From positions 1-64,000 of the forward strand of contig JAPKYA010000002.1 in NCBI GenBank assembly GCA_026394565.1: 64,000 bases of DNA. The letters are read 5' to 3'. How positions within the stretch are numbered: the first letter of the stretch is position 1; the number at the start of each line of letters is the position of its first letter. The stretch is from Methanothrix sp. GTDB lineage: Archaea > Halobacteriota > Methanosarcinia > Methanotrichales > Methanotrichaceae. The position numbers and the translations under genes are program-made. The notes beneath the pieces were generated by a model, which saw nothing but the letters and a program-made list of their open reading frames with translations, had not been told where the DNA came from and did not search any database. Positions 25,539 to 34,628 of the stretch are shown piece by piece.

Positions 25539-27010
25539 TTTCCCTCCGAGAGGGCGGCATCCACTGCCGATAGCAGGCTTTTGCGCAGTCTTTCCCCCTT
25601 GCCGCCCCTTATTTTGGCCAACTGCTGCGCGAGAGGCGCATCTGCGAGGCTGGTCGCGGCCCAGAGGGCCAGATCTCCCCGGCTATTATGATATTGCAAT
25701 GAGTCGAGCGATACGGTCTTTAAAATATTCTGCATGCCGGCCAGGCTCCAGGCGACCTCTCCAGTGAACTGATCCACGCCTGTGGCAAAGCGGAAGGGCG
25801 AATCGGCCAGATGGATCTTCTTCTTAAGACGGTAGTGCAGGTCACACAGAACGCTGAAGTAGGTGACTGAGGCATCATAAGGAATGCCGTAGGGGCTGAA
25901 GTAGCTGTGCACCTCACCTGGGCCCCCGCCGTGGGTGAAGATGTAATAGAGATGATCAGATAGGCCAAGCGTCCTCCAGATCCAAAGGAGATCCTCGTCT
26001 TTGCTCTCCTTGACCGGTGCCTCCAGCCTCTTCTGGTAGATGAAGCAGGCCTGCTGCAGAGCATTACCCAGCCAGCAGCTCGTATCCCTCTCCAGGTCCG
26101 CCCAGGAGACATAATTCGGCACAGAGAGCTCCATTTTTGGGGGGGTGTCTCTTGCAATCTCGGCGGGCGTGGCGAAGCTGAGGTTTTCGTGCTTCATTAT
26201 CTCATCGGGCAGGTGGCGCAGAAACTCAAAGATGCCCGTGTCCACCCACTGATGCTCGCCGAAGGTCTCATAGTCGCAGAAGATGTTTATGCACTGGCCG
26301 GGGGTGGCGGCGAGCCAGCCGGCATACTTGTCGGCAGTGAGGGGATACTCCTCCCAGTTGTGCGAGGAGAAGCGAAAGCCGATGTCGTCTGTAAGCTTAT
26401 AATTTCTCAGCAGCAAAGAGATGCCGGTCTTGGGAGGCCGGTAAACGTAGTTTGGATCGGCCACCACACCCTCGGTGAAGACGGCCTTGTATCCCATGCC
26501 CTCGACCATTCCGGCAATCTCGTCATTGTAAATGAGCTCTGTGTTCTCGAAGGTAGTGGGGTGTAGCCCAAAGATGTCCCAGATAAGCTCTCTGTGCATC
26601 TTGACCTCCTCGAAGAACTCGCTCTTGTCCTCGTAGAGGCTGGCCAGAGAGTGATAGTAGGTCTGCTCCATCACCTCCACATTGGCCGTCTCCACCAGAT
26701 TGACAAAGGATTCCAAGACCTCGGGACGATAGGCGCGGCACTGCTCTAGGAAGACGCCGGAGAAGCTGTAAGCGACCTTAAAGGGCCTGTCCGCCCCCTC
26801 ATGCTTTCTAATGCACTCTAAGATCACCTCGTTGGCAGGCAGATAACATTTGTCGGATACGCGCTCAAATATCCTCCTATTCTCGGAATCATCGAAATAA
26901 AACTCCCGCAAATTGGGCACAACCTCCTTTAGGGGAGAGCTGTCCCAGAAGAAATTTTTCTTGAGACGGAGGGGCTGGTGGACCTCAAAGCAGAGGGAAA
27001 CAAGGGTCAT
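25535..27010 (-). CDS. GH57 alpha-amylase / alpha-glucan hydrolase
   Basis: 491 residues from ATG 27010. GH57 conserved regions: HQP near residue 11 (CFEVHQPLRL), the nucleophile-region Glu in AVFTEGV, and the catalytic Asp in FCDYETFGEHQW. Family members cleave or transfer alpha-1,4-glucan chains in the cytoplasm. The frame extends to a GTG at 27070, but a TATA-like TTTATACC (about 27082-27089, minus strand) puts transcription start near 27060, downstream of that GTG. GC-rich native codon use. It is coupled (ATGA) to the debranching enzyme gene downstream. Confidence 0.9.
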   Translation of the reverse strand: MTLVSLCFEVHQPLRLKKNFFWDSSPLKEVVPNLREFYFDDSENRRIFERVSDKCYLPANEVILECIRKHEGADRPFKVAYSFSGVFLEQCRAYRPEVLESFVNLVETANVEVMEQTYYHSLASLYEDKSEFFEEVKMHRELIWDIFGLHPTTFENTELIYNDEIAGMVEGMGYKAVFTEGVVADPNYVYRPPKTGISLLLRNYKLTDDIGFRFSSHNWEEYPLTADKYAGWLAATPGQCINIFCDYETFGEHQWVDTGIFEFLRHLPDEIMKHENLSFATPAEIARDTPPKMELSVPNYVSWADLERDTSCWLGNALQQACFIYQKRLEAPVKESKDEDLLWIWRTLGLSDHLYYIFTHGGGPGEVHSYFSPYGIPYDASVTYFSVLCDLHYRLKKKIHLADSPFRFATGVDQFTGEVAWSLAGMQNILKTVSLDSLQYHNSRGDLALWAATSLADAPLAQQLAKIRGGKGERLRKSLLSAVDAALSEGK

Positions 27011-27070
27011 GTTTTCTATATCTGGCTGCAAAATATTTACATCCTTCGCGCGGTCTTCCCGATTATCCAC

Positions 27071-27136
27071 AAATGAGCAAAAGGTATAAATCCTAGAATT
27101 GATTTCTTAATTGCTTCCAGTGGGGGAATCAGGTAA
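27071..27136. promoter_or_regulatory. Divergent promoter GH57 / Lrp-like gene
   Basis: 66 bp. A TATA-like box at about 27082-27090 on the minus strand serves GH57. On the plus strand the AT-rich TTGATTTCTTAATTG (27099-27113) lies about 25-35 bases ahead of the ATG 27137, and GGGGGAAT near 27122 is a weak ribosome binding site. Confidence 0.35.
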
Positions 27137-27409
27137 ATGGTATTCGGATTGACAATGATCAAGGTTAGCTCCGGCCGGGAAAGATCGGTTTATGCCCATC
27201 TGCAAAAGAGGCCGGAAGTAAGGGACGTCTATCGTCTCTTTGGAGAGTATAGCTTCTTTCTGGTTATGCAGGCAGAAGAAAGAAATGGACTCTCGCGCAT
27301 GCTCAGCGAGATAAAAGATCGAGAGAATGTCATCAAGACCGGGCCCGTCCTTCTCACCGCAGAAGGCGACGGCCCAAAAATGGGCAGAGCAGATTTCGCC
27401 GCTGCTTGA
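27137..27409 (+). CDS. Stand-alone Lrp/AsnC ligand-binding (RAM) domain protein
   Basis: 90 residues. Matches only the C-terminal effector domain of Lrp/AsnC regulators: a V-x-HLQKRPEVRDVYRLFGEYSFFLVMQAE pattern with alternating strands and helices; no helix-turn-helix. Such proteins form oligomers and bind amino acids, often modulating full-length Lrp regulators. Convergent with the DUF35 gene (5-base gap). Likely cytoplasmic. The ligand is unknown. Confidence 0.8.
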   Translation: MVFGLTMIKVSSGRERSVYAHLQKRPEVRDVYRLFGEYSFFLVMQAEERNGLSRMLSEIKDRENVIKTGPVLLTAEGDGPKMGRADFAAA

Positions 27410-27414
27410 AATCT

Positions 27415-27855
27415 TCACTTATCCCCAGTTTTCTCTTCTGAGCAGCTCGGCTCCAGCAGAGGCGCAAACTTGGTGCCGTAGTAGATTATGCCCCTGTCAC
27501 CCTCTTTTCCGAGAATGCGAAATACAGGCCGAACGCGCATGCCGATCTTCACTCCAGCCGAGCTGGAGACAATCTGACCGGTAATCTTGGGTCCCTCATC
27601 CAGTTGAATGATGGCCAAATTATAGGGCGTCAGCCTCTCGAAGTCCTCTGTGGCGTTATAGATGGTAGTATAGGTGATAATGGTGCCGGTACCCTTGAAG
27701 GTGTACTCCTCTAAATGCGCCCCGCGACGGCAGTTGGGACAGAGGTTTCTGGGGGGAAAGAAGTATTCATTGCAGCTGGTGCAGTGTGTCCCGGAAAGAT
27801 TGTATCTTTGCGGTATGCTTCTCCAGAATCTGGGCGCTTGGTTTGTCATCCTCAC
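27415..27855 (-). CDS. DUF35 OB-fold / zinc-ribbon acyl-CoA-binding protein of the mevalonate operon
   Basis: 146 residues. N-terminal rubredoxin-like zinc ribbon with CTSC and CPNC (about residues 25-41), then an OB fold. In archaea this protein forms a complex with the thiolase and HMG-CoA synthase encoded next to it and channels acetoacetyl-CoA. The start overlaps the thiolase stop (GTGA at 27855); ATG 27849 directly after GAGGTGAGG is an alternative. Last gene of the operon XRE-HMGS-thiolase-DUF35. Confidence 0.9.
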   Translation of the reverse strand: MRMTNQAPRFWRSIPQRYNLSGTHCTSCNEYFFPPRNLCPNCRRGAHLEEYTFKGTGTIITYTTIYNATEDFERLTPYNLAIIQLDEGPKITGQIVSSSAGVKIGMRVRPVFRILGKEGDRGIIYYGTKFAPLLEPSCSEEKTGDK

Positions 27856-29015
27856 CTCGTAAATATGTGGACCAGAGCCGTTCCGCCCGAGCCGCCCACA
27901 TTGTGGGCCAGGCCCACCTCCGCATCATCCACCTGACGCTTGCCGGCCTTCCCGCGTAGCTGCAAGGCGATCTCGTAGGCCTGCTTTATTCCTGTAGCGC
28001 CCACGGGATGGCCGCAGGCCTTCAGCCCCCCGGAGGTATTGACGGGTAGGCTGCTGCCCAACGCCGTCAACCCCTCTTCGGTGACCTTGCCGCCCTGGCC
28101 CTTCTCCACAAATCCCAGGTCCTCTATGGCCAGTATCTCTCCTATTGTAAAGCAATCATGCACCTCGGCCACATCCACATGACGCGGCTCGATTCCGGCC
28201 TGGGTGAAGGCGGCCCGCCCGGCATGCACTGTGGCATCCAGAGTGGTCAGATCTCGACGATCATGCAAGGCGAGCGTATCGCTGGCCTGGGCACTGCCCG
28301 CGATCTTTATGGGCTCCTCGGAAAACCTTCTCGCATTCTCAGTAGGGGCAAGCACCACTGCCGCCGCTCCATCGGAGATGGGAGAGCAGTCCAGGACATG
28401 CAGGGGATCCGCCACCAGGGGAGACTTAAGCACATCATCAACCGTTATCTCCATGTGATACTGAGCTATGGGATTCATGCAGGCATGGTGGTGATTTTTC
28501 ACAGCCACCTGGGCCATCTGGTCGTGCGTTGTCCCATAACGGCGCATGTGCAGCCTGGCCATCATGGCATAGAGCGCGGGGAAGGTGGCGCCGAAGAAGC
28601 ACTCCCATTCCCTGTCCGCTGCCGCGGCCAGTGCGTCGGCGGCGGTGCCGGATGAGACATCGGTCATCTTCTCCACGCCCGCCGCGATGACAATATCGCT
28701 ATAGCCGCTGGCCACAGCCAGCACGCCCTGGCGTAGCGCCAGGCCCCCGGAGGCGCAGGCCGCCTCCACGCGCGTGGAGGGGATGTGCAGCCGCGAGAGG
28801 CCGGCGCAGTCGGCGATGAGCGCCCCGATGTGCTCCTGCTCGATGAATCGGCCGGCGCTCATGTTGCCCACGTAGAGGGCGTCGATCTGCTCGCCGGTGA
28901 TCTCGGCATCCTCAATTGCCATCACACCGGCCTCAGCGATCATGTCGCGCAAAGAGACATCCCATCTCTCTCCGAACTTGGTACAGCCTACACCAATTAT
29001 GGATACGGATCTCAT
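27852..29015 (-). CDS. Archaeal acetyl-CoA C-acetyltransferase (thiolase)
   Basis: 387 residues. Condenses two acetyl-CoA to acetoacetyl-CoA, the first step of the mevalonate pathway. Family marks: catalytic Cys in [10 protein letters not shown] (near residue 85), [17 protein letters not shown] near the C-terminus with the active His, and HDCFTIGE. It works as a complex with HMG-CoA synthase and the DUF35 protein. The ATG overlaps the HMG-CoA synthase stop (ATGA), so the genes are translationally coupled. Confidence 0.94.
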   Translation of the reverse strand: MRSVSIIGVGCTKFGERWDVSLRDMIAEAGVMAIEDAEITGEQIDALYVGNMSAGRFIEQEHIGALIADCAGLSRLHIPSTRVEAACASGGLALRQGVLAVASGYSDIVIAAGVEKMTDVSSGTAADALAAAADREWECFFGATFPALYAMMARLHMRRYGTTHDQMAQVAVKNHHHACMNPIAQYHMEITVDDVLKSPLVADPLHVLDCSPISDGAAAVVLAPTENARRFSEEPIKIAGSAQASDTLALHDRRDLTTLDATVHAGRAAFTQAGIEPRHVDVAEVHDCFTIGEILAIEDLGFVEKGQGGKVTEEGLTALGSSLPVNTSGGLKACGHPVGATGIKQAYEIALQLRGKAGKRQVDDAEVGLAHNVGGSGGTALVHIFTR

Positions 29016-30049
29016 ATTCTCAGCTTGCCCTTATGCTTGGCATACATGGCATAATCAAGATACTCGGCCCCGCCGATATAGTCGCGAACGCTCTGCGCGC
29101 CACATCGGATATCGTCAATCTTATCCAACACCCTTATGCTGAAGGCGTCGCTTCCCGCGCCGGAGCCGAAGCTGGTCACAAAGATGCGTTCCCCAGGCCG
29201 GGCGATATCCAAAGTTGCGGCGAGACCAATGAGACAGGACGCCGAGTACGTGTTACCAATCATAGGCACAATCAATCCCGGCTCGATCTGCTTTTTGGAA
29301 AAGCCCAGCATCTTGGCCACGCGTACAGGAAATTTGCCGTTGGGCTGGTGAAAGACGGCATAATCATAGTCCTCGGGCGCTGTCCCCATGCGTTCCATGA
29401 GGCCTCGCGCGGCGCCTGCCACATGCTTGAAGTAGGCCGGCTCGCCCGTGAATCTTCCCCCGTGCTCTGGATAGGGCATGCCCTCCCGCCTCCAGAAATC
29501 AGGGGTGTCCGTGGTGAATGAATAAGTGCCCTCGATCTCCGCCGCCAAATCCCGGCTGCCTATCAGATACGCGGCTCCGCCGGCTGCGGCCGTATATTCC
29601 AGCATATCTCCCGGAGCGCCCTGGCTCACATCCGCGCCGATCGCCAGGCCCAGATCAATTAGATTGGAGCCGACAAGGCCCAGGCACGCCTGGACGGCAG
29701 CGGTGCCTGCTTTGCAGGCAAACTCAAAGTCCGCAGCCGTGAAAGAGGATGATGTGCATATGGCCTGGGCCACGATCGTGGCGCTGGGCTTTACGGCGTA
29801 AGGATGGCTCTCCGAGCCGACATAAATAGCACCTATCCTTTTTGGATCAACACCGGCGCGCTGCAAGGCATTTCTTGCCGCCTCCACTGCGATGGTCACC
29901 GCATCCTCGTCCAGATCGGGCACGGATTTCTCGAAGACCTGCAGGCCCTCTGTGATCTCCTCTCCGTCCCCCCAAACCCTGGCAATCTCGTCCAGCCTTA
30001 TGCGAAATCGCGGGATATAGACCCCATAACTTACAATACCAGAGACCAA
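29012..30049 (-). CDS. Hydroxymethylglutaryl-CoA synthase
   Basis: 345 residues, archaeal length. Makes HMG-CoA from acetoacetyl-CoA and acetyl-CoA. Family marks: [14 protein letters not shown] at the start, catalytic Glu region [16 protein letters not shown], the catalytic Cys in [11 protein letters not shown] (near 111), [14 protein letters not shown] with the active His, and GNTYSAS. Begins 6 bases after the regulator gene. HMG-CoA reductase and mevalonate kinase are not in the window. Confidence 0.95.
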   Translation of the reverse strand: MVSGIVSYGVYIPRFRIRLDEIARVWGDGEEITEGLQVFEKSVPDLDEDAVTIAVEAARNALQRAGVDPKRIGAIYVGSESHPYAVKPSATIVAQAICTSSSFTAADFEFACKAGTAAVQACLGLVGSNLIDLGLAIGADVSQGAPGDMLEYTAAAGGAAYLIGSRDLAAEIEGTYSFTTDTPDFWRREGMPYPEHGGRFTGEPAYFKHVAGAARGLMERMGTAPEDYDYAVFHQPNGKFPVRVAKMLGFSKKQIEPGLIVPMIGNTYSASCLIGLAATLDIARPGERIFVTSFGSGAGSDAFSIRVLDKIDDIRCGAQSVRDYIGGAEYLDYAMYAKHKGKLRI

Positions 30050-30055
30050 GAGATT

Positions 30056-30784
30056 TCACCCTTTGCTCAATGCGCTGGTGATCTCGTCAACGGAAAAATG
30101 TGTCGTTAAAAGAGGAATATTCTCGACCTGTGCGATTTTAATGGCAATGGGATCAACATCATACGGCATTATCCCCTGCAATACCACGGCACCGGGCTTG
30201 AGGTTGCTGACCCGCACCGCCACCATAGGCGATTTGCCCGAGTGAACGCCGGTGAATATCAGGGCGCGAGCAGTGCTGCGTCCGTAGATCTTCTGGAACT
30301 GGTCGGGAAGCATCTCAATTATGGCCTTCATGCTGTCTATTACAGTATAGCCCCAGATGGTGATATCCGTGCGGCCGAAGATGACCTCAGCCTTCAGTTT
30401 TTCGGCAATGGTCGCGAGGACGATGGGCTCCTGGTACTCGCAGACGCTGCAGATGGAATCCAGGCCCAATATGTCGCCCCACATGTTCTCGTAGGCGCGC
30501 AGAACATTGCAGCCGCGGCTCTCATCTATGCGCAGGAGTGCATCAATGATCTTGCTCACGATCATTATGCCTGGGGACTTTCGCCTGCCGCTCTCATAAT
30601 CGGAGATCACTGAAGGAGACATGCCCATGTGATTGGACAGGTCGGTCTGAGTTATGGCGAAGTTTCTGCGCCATTTCCTCAGGGTCTCGCCTGGACTTTG
30701 GGAAAGGGTGATCTCTCCTGCTATCTTCTCAGCCAGTAATCCTCGTGCGTTGGAGATCTCCCCACCGGAATGCATAAACAGCAA
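30056..30784 (-). CDS. XRE-type transcriptional regulator, leader gene of the mevalonate operon
   Basis: 242 residues. A helix-turn-helix at about 33-85 (LRKWRRNFAITQTDLSNHMGMSPSVISDYESGRRKSPG) is followed by an archaeal C-terminal domain (about 110-242) of unknown ligand (GRTDITIWGYTVIDSMKAIIEMLP...IFTGVHSGKSPMVAVRVSNLKPG). First gene of the operon, so it probably controls HMG-CoA synthase, thiolase and its own expression; effector unknown. Start: ATG 30784 or ATG 30775 (MHSGGEISN). Confidence 0.85.
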   Translation of the reverse strand: MLFMHSGGEISNARGLLAEKIAGEITLSQSPGETLRKWRRNFAITQTDLSNHMGMSPSVISDYESGRRKSPGIMIVSKIIDALLRIDESRGCNVLRAYENMWGDILGLDSICSVCEYQEPIVLATIAEKLKAEVIFGRTDITIWGYTVIDSMKAIIEMLPDQFQKIYGRSTARALIFTGVHSGKSPMVAVRVSNLKPGAVVLQGIMPYDVDPIAIKIAQVENIPLLTTHFSVDEITSALSKG

Positions 30785-30869
30785 CTGGTCAAACTAGGAT
30801 ATAAATCTAGCGAAAATAATTCGGCATTCAACGTAAGAATAGCATCAATAATGAAGATCAAAAAAGAAG
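30785..30869 (-). promoter_or_regulatory. Promoter of the mevalonate operon
   Basis: 85 bp between tRNA-Gly and the XRE gene, AT-rich. On the minus strand GATTTATATCC (about 30797-30807) is a good TATA box some 20 bases ahead of the start codon, suggesting a short or absent leader. Confidence 0.4.
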
Positions 30870-30966
30870 TGCGTCGACCGGGATTCGAACCCGGGTTGTA
30901 GGCTTGCTTCGCAGATATCAAAATCCGCCTGGAAGGCCCAAGTCATAACCACTAGACCATCGACGC
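30870..30966 (-). tRNA. tRNA-Gly (TCC) with intron after position 37
   Basis: On the minus strand: acceptor GCGTCGA/TCGACGC, D arm GTCTAGTGGTTATGAC, anticodon stem TGGGC/GCCTA with loop CTTCCA+A giving anticodon TCC, T arm CCCGG-GTTCGAAT-CCCGG with discriminator A. The two halves of the anticodon arm are split by about 25 bases (roughly 30904-30928) containing a GCGGAT/ATCTGC hairpin. This is the canonical 37/38 position of archaeal tRNA introns removed by the splicing endonuclease. CCA is not encoded. Confidence 0.9.
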
Positions 30967-31037
30967 CCGCCCCTTAGGTGGCAGAGGTTGGACTTAACTG
31001 TTTCGATCCGAAATCCATCTCTCAGATAGTTTGATAT

Positions 31038-31610
31038 ATGGGTGTGAACGCGAAAAGCGATTCAGGAATAAGAATGAATGCCCTGATCGTTGCCTTCTGG
31101 CTGATGCTGCCCGCCTACATACCTAATAACTGTGCAGCGCTCTTTGGCGGAGGCATGCCTCTGGACGGAGGCCGGATCTTCTCGGACGGGCGGCGCACGC
31201 TTGGCGACGGCAAGACCTTTCGGGGAACCTTCGCGGGAACGGTCTGCGGCGTTTTGGTCGGGCTCCTGCAAAACCAGATTGCACCCTTTGTCGGTCTGCC
31301 CTCGTTCGGCGACGGCTACGAGCAGCTATTCATTCTCCCGGCCCTCTCCCTGGGAGCGATGCTGGGAGATATCGTGGCCGCATTCTTCAAGCGCCGCATG
31401 GGCTTACAGCGCGGTGCGCCCCTTTTTATCATAGATCAGCTTGATTTTGTCATTGGAGCCTGGCTTCTCACCCTGTTCATGGCACCGGACTGGTTTATGC
31501 TGCATTTCACATTCACCATAATATTAATCGTGCTCATAATAACCCCCATCCTGCACCGGGTTACAAATATCATAGGCTACAGGATGGGTGCGAAGAGAGA
31601 GCCCTGGTGA
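31038..31610 (+). CDS. carS: CDP-archaeol synthase CarS (DUF46)
   Basis: 190 residues (178 if ATG 31074, [12 protein letters not shown], is the start). Integral membrane CTP:2,3-di-O-geranylgeranylglycerol-1-phosphate cytidyltransferase, which makes the CDP-activated archaeal ether lipid. Family marks: [37 protein letters not shown] and [21 protein letters not shown]; about five TM segments. It lies just upstream of, but about 200 bases apart from, the mtr operon. A TATA-like TTTGATATAT at 31030-31038 sits right at the upstream ATG, which favours the ATG at 31074. Confidence 0.93.
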   Translation: MGVNAKSDSGIRMNALIVAFWLMLPAYIPNNCAALFGGGMPLDGGRIFSDGRRTLGDGKTFRGTFAGTVCGVLVGLLQNQIAPFVGLPSFGDGYEQLFILPALSLGAMLGDIVAAFFKRRMGLQRGAPLFIIDQLDFVIGAWLLTLFMAPDWFMLHFTFTIILIVLIITPILHRVTNIIGYRMGAKREPW

Positions 31611-31806
31611 GATCACAATTGCTTTAGCCTTCTCGTATGCTCGTTTCACCGGCACCAAATAGCGAGGTGCAGCGAGGGGCGGGAAATTTTTTCTTGCCGG
31701 CTATCGCGAAAGGTTTATAAGTTTAGGTAATTGATACCGAGAGCGTCATAGCCAATTTTATCCTGAAACAGCATGAAATTGGTGAAATGAAAAGGAGGAG
31801 GAATAA
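31611..31806 (+). promoter_or_regulatory. mtr operon promoter and leader
   Basis: TATA box AGGTTTATAAG (31711-31721) preceded by a purine-rich GCGAAA (BRE-like). Predicted transcription start is near 31740-31745, giving a leader of about 65 bases. The leader contains inverted repeat CCAATTT (31752-31758) / AAATTGG (31776-31782) and ends with the strong ribosome binding site AAGGAGGAGG (31792-31801) five bases before the mtrE ATG. Confidence 0.55.
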
Positions 31807-32712
31807 ATGGACGCATTTGGCATGGGACTCGTAGCTGCTATGGGTGCCCTTGCGACAGTTGCGGGCGCTTCTGAGGATATCGACTCGGATATAGGCTCTC
31901 AAAGCAATCCCAACTCGCAAGTTCAACTGGCTGCCCAGGTCGGAAATCCCCATAGGATTTACAACAAGGCCATTGCAGGCGAGCCGCCATCGAACGCTCT
32001 GTGGTGCACAACCGCAGCCATCATGGCTTATGTGCTCATCGAAGGCTATCATATGCCCTTGCTCTTTGCAGCAGCCGCTGGCGCATCATTGGCCGCTCTA
32101 TTCGACGGTGTAATGTCTGTAAGCGCCTACCTTGGTAGGAACGCCAGCCAGGCCAGATTCAATCAGTGGATCTACCTGGATATCTTAAGGTATACTACGC
32201 CTTCCATCATGGCACATGTATGGATTACATCTTTCTGTATAGTATTGATTTCTATAATACAAGTTTATGTTCTAACGCCTCATCATCCCTTCCCGATTCC
32301 CGTCATCGCCCTGGTTTGGGGTCTGACAGTCGGTGCTATTGGGTCGTCCGTGGGTGATATTCATTATGGTGGTGAGCGTGAGTTCCAGTGGAGGTTGTTC
32401 GGACAGGGCCTCAACACCATGCTTTCCGGACAGATTGTGAGGAAGGCTGAAGCTGGTCTGCGAAACTCAATAGACAACGCCTGGTTCTGCGCCAAGTTCG
32501 GCGGACCGTGCACGGGAATGGGCTTCGGCCTGACTGTTTTCTTGGACAACTGGAGAACAACTGTCTTCGACCCCCTCACCCAGGCCACCGCGGCCATTGC
32601 CATGGGCATATTCTTTGTAATTGTGATGAACCTGTACAACTTCTACTGTGAGCTTTCCGCCAGGAGAAAGTACGGGCCGTATCCAGGATACAAGGGGGAT
32701 ATAGCTGCATGA
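31807..32712 (+). CDS. mtrE: Tetrahydromethanopterin S-methyltransferase subunit E
   Basis: 301 residues, integral membrane protein with about six helices. MtrCDE form the membrane part of the Mtr complex, which moves a methyl group from methyl-H4(S)PT to coenzyme M and couples this to sodium transport (in aceticlastic growth it runs in the same direction after CO dehydrogenase/acetyl-CoA synthase). Typical stretches: GSQSNPNSQVQLAAQVGNPHRIYNKAISGEP-like near the start, FGGPCTGMGFGLTVFLDNWR in the C-terminal part. Strong ribosome binding site. The stop overlaps the mtrD start (ATGA). Confidence 0.97.
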   Translation: MDAFGMGLVAAMGALATVAGASEDIDSDIGSQSNPNSQVQLAAQVGNPHRIYNKAIAGEPPSNALWCTTAAIMAYVLIEGYHMPLLFAAAAGASLAALFDGVMSVSAYLGRNASQARFNQWIYLDILRYTTPSIMAHVWITSFCIVLISIIQVYVLTPHHPFPIPVIALVWGLTVGAIGSSVGDIHYGGEREFQWRLFGQGLNTMLSGQIVRKAEAGLRNSIDNAWFCAKFGGPCTGMGFGLTVFLDNWRTTVFDPLTQATAAIAMGIFFVIVMNLYNFYCELSARRKYGPYPGYKGDIAA

Positions 32713-33437
32713 ACTTCGATGCTAATACGATCATATATCTTCTGGAGATCATCATTGGAGGGCTTCTGGTGGGCGTTGGAGTTCACTTCGTGCCTGTGGG
32801 CGGAGCACCCGCAGCCATGGCCCAGGCAACAGGTATCGGAACAGGTACAGTGCAACTGGCTGCAGGATCAGGCCTTACCGGTCTCTTATCTGCCGGCCTG
32901 ATGATGCACGCTATGAGCCTGAGCCCGACCTTTGCCCAAGACGGCTACAGCATCTGGCCGATTCTTCTCACCGGAGCTGTTGGCGCCATGATCATGATGG
33001 ATGCCACAATGCTTACCGGTAGCTGGATCTACGCCTACGCCGTAGGTGCGCCTTTCGCATCAGCGAAGGTCAACTACGATCCCATCACCATGTTCTCCCA
33101 GCCGCCTTATGTCGCTCCCGGCACTGTCGGGCAGGGCATTCCCACGATTTGTTTCGTTTCCGGGACAATTGGTGCGGCCATGGGCGGCATCGGCGGTGCA
33201 ATGATCTACTTCCCGCTCGTGCTCATCAACCACAATCCAGCCATGAGCGCAGTCTTCGCTATCGGCATATTCTTCGTAGATGCCGTGCTCGCTTCCTGGA
33301 ACATCCAGGGAACCATCGAGGGCTTCCATGATCCCAAGTTCAAGAAGTGGCCCAAGGCATTCAAAGCCTGTCTTGTCTCCACAGCTATCCTGGCATTAGT
33401 GGCGGTACTGATTACACCCCTGGTTGGAGGTGTCTAA
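32709..33437 (+). CDS. mtrD: Tetrahydromethanopterin S-methyltransferase subunit D
   Basis: 242 residues, about six TM helices, part of the sodium-translocating MtrCDE membrane module. Typical glycine- and methionine-rich helices (GVHFVPVGGAPAAMAQATGIGTGTVQLAAG, GAVGAMIMMDATMLTGSWIYAYAVG). The usual position in the conserved order EDCBAFGH. Start ATG overlaps the mtrE stop. Confidence 0.97.
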   Translation: MNFDANTIIYLLEIIIGGLLVGVGVHFVPVGGAPAAMAQATGIGTGTVQLAAGSGLTGLLSAGLMMHAMSLSPTFAQDGYSIWPILLTGAVGAMIMMDATMLTGSWIYAYAVGAPFASAKVNYDPITMFSQPPYVAPGTVGQGIPTICFVSGTIGAAMGGIGGAMIYFPLVLINHNPAMSAVFAIGIFFVDAVLASWNIQGTIEGFHDPKFKKWPKAFKACLVSTAILALVAVLITPLVGGV

Positions 33438-33438
33438 G

Positions 33439-34254
33439 ATGGCAGAAACCGTTAAGGGGTTTAAGCTTGAACCCAAACAGCTCAGGATCTACGGCCTGGT
33501 TGGCTCTGTTGTGGGCATATACCTGGCTTACATACTAAACAGTGTCACTGGAACCAACATATTCTCCTTCGTGGGAGCCTTGGCAGCCCTCTTCGGTGTG
33601 GTTATGGGCGCCAACGCAGTTCGAAGGGTGTGCGCTTATGGTATCGGCACAGGAGTTCCGTCTATCGGCATGCTCTCTTTAGGAATGGGAGTAGTCGCCG
33701 TTTTGTTCGGCCTCAGCATTGCAGAGCAGCTAGGCATTGGACTACTGGGTGTTATCATTGCCCTGGTTTACTCGCTGATATTCGGATATGTAGTCGGGCT
33801 TATCGCCAATAGGGTTATGGGCTTCAACATTCCCGTCATGGAGGAAGGCTTGACCGACCTCTCCGGCGCAGGAACCCTGGCCATATTGGGCTGGTCCTTT
33901 GCCATATCCGGATCTCTTGGCTATGCCGATATTGTCCACAGCGTCATCAACACTGGCTTCCTGGCTATTATCTTCATCTGCGGTGGTCTGGCCATTTTGC
34001 ATCCCTTCAACGCCAACCTGGGCCCGGATGAGAAGCAGGACAGGACACTGGTGAACGGCGTCATGGTCGGTGGCATGTCAACCATAGCCACAGGCATTTG
34101 TGCCCTCATGACATTGGGCCTTGCCGCTGGCATGGTGCAGATCGTAGTGGGCTTTGCAGTCTGGTATTACTTCTTTGTATGGTACTTCAGGCTGGCAAAG
34201 AGAGATGCCTCAGCAGTGGTCGGAACTGGACTTCTGCCGCCAACGGTGCAGTAA
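33439..34254 (+). CDS. mtrC: Tetrahydromethanopterin S-methyltransferase subunit C
   Basis: 271 residues, about seven to eight TM helices. Third membrane subunit of the MtrCDE module. The start is ATG 33439, just after the mtrD stop, with GGAGGTG (33425-33431) as ribosome binding site. The upstream in-frame start at 33424 lies in mtrD and is not needed. Typical stretch: GANAVRRVCAYGIGTGVPSIGMLSLGMG. Confidence 0.97.
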   Translation: MAETVKGFKLEPKQLRIYGLVGSVVGIYLAYILNSVTGTNIFSFVGALAALFGVVMGANAVRRVCAYGIGTGVPSIGMLSLGMGVVAVLFGLSIAEQLGIGLLGVIIALVYSLIFGYVVGLIANRVMGFNIPVMEEGLTDLSGAGTLAILGWSFAISGSLGYADIVHSVINTGFLAIIFICGGLAILHPFNANLGPDEKQDRTLVNGVMVGGMSTIATGICALMTLGLAAGMVQIVVGFAVWYYFFVWYFRLAKRDASAVVGTGLLPPTVQ

Positions 34255-34267
34255 GGAGGTCTAGGAA

Positions 34268-34627
34268 ATGGGAATTGTTAGAATATCATCGGAACTGGGC
34301 CTGTCGTTCGATCCACTTAAGGGAATGGTAGCAGAGGAAAGAGACGACGTTGTTCAGTACGCGCTCGATCCCATCTACCCAATGGTGGAGAGACTGGACC
34401 ACATTGCAGATGACCTTGTGAACCAGTTGGGGCCGGACAGTGAGCTTATGGAGTCCTACGCCAACAGAGGCAAATGCTCCTACATCGGCGGCCTGTACAC
34501 CAACATCTGGATGGGCTTTATCATCGGCCTGGTAGTGGCCTTTGTCATCCTCATCAGCACCGCTTTCACAAGCGAGGCTGGACTGAAGATAATAAAGGCA
34601 GCACTCATGCCGGCAGGAGGTGCCTAG
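34268..34627 (+). CDS. mtrB: Tetrahydromethanopterin S-methyltransferase subunit B
   Basis: 119 residues: a cytoplasmic N-terminal part (VRISSELGLSFDPLKGMVAEERDDVVQYALDPIYP) and one C-terminal TM helix (IIGLVVAFVILISTAF). Peripheral/anchor subunit around MtrA in the Mtr complex. Preceded by TAAGGAGGT ribosome binding site. Ends one base before the mtrA start. Confidence 0.96.
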   Translation: MGIVRISSELGLSFDPLKGMVAEERDDVVQYALDPIYPMVERLDHIADDLVNQLGPDSELMESYANRGKCSYIGGLYTNIWMGFIIGLVVAFVILISTAFTSEAGLKIIKAALMPAGGA

Positions 34628-34628
34628 A

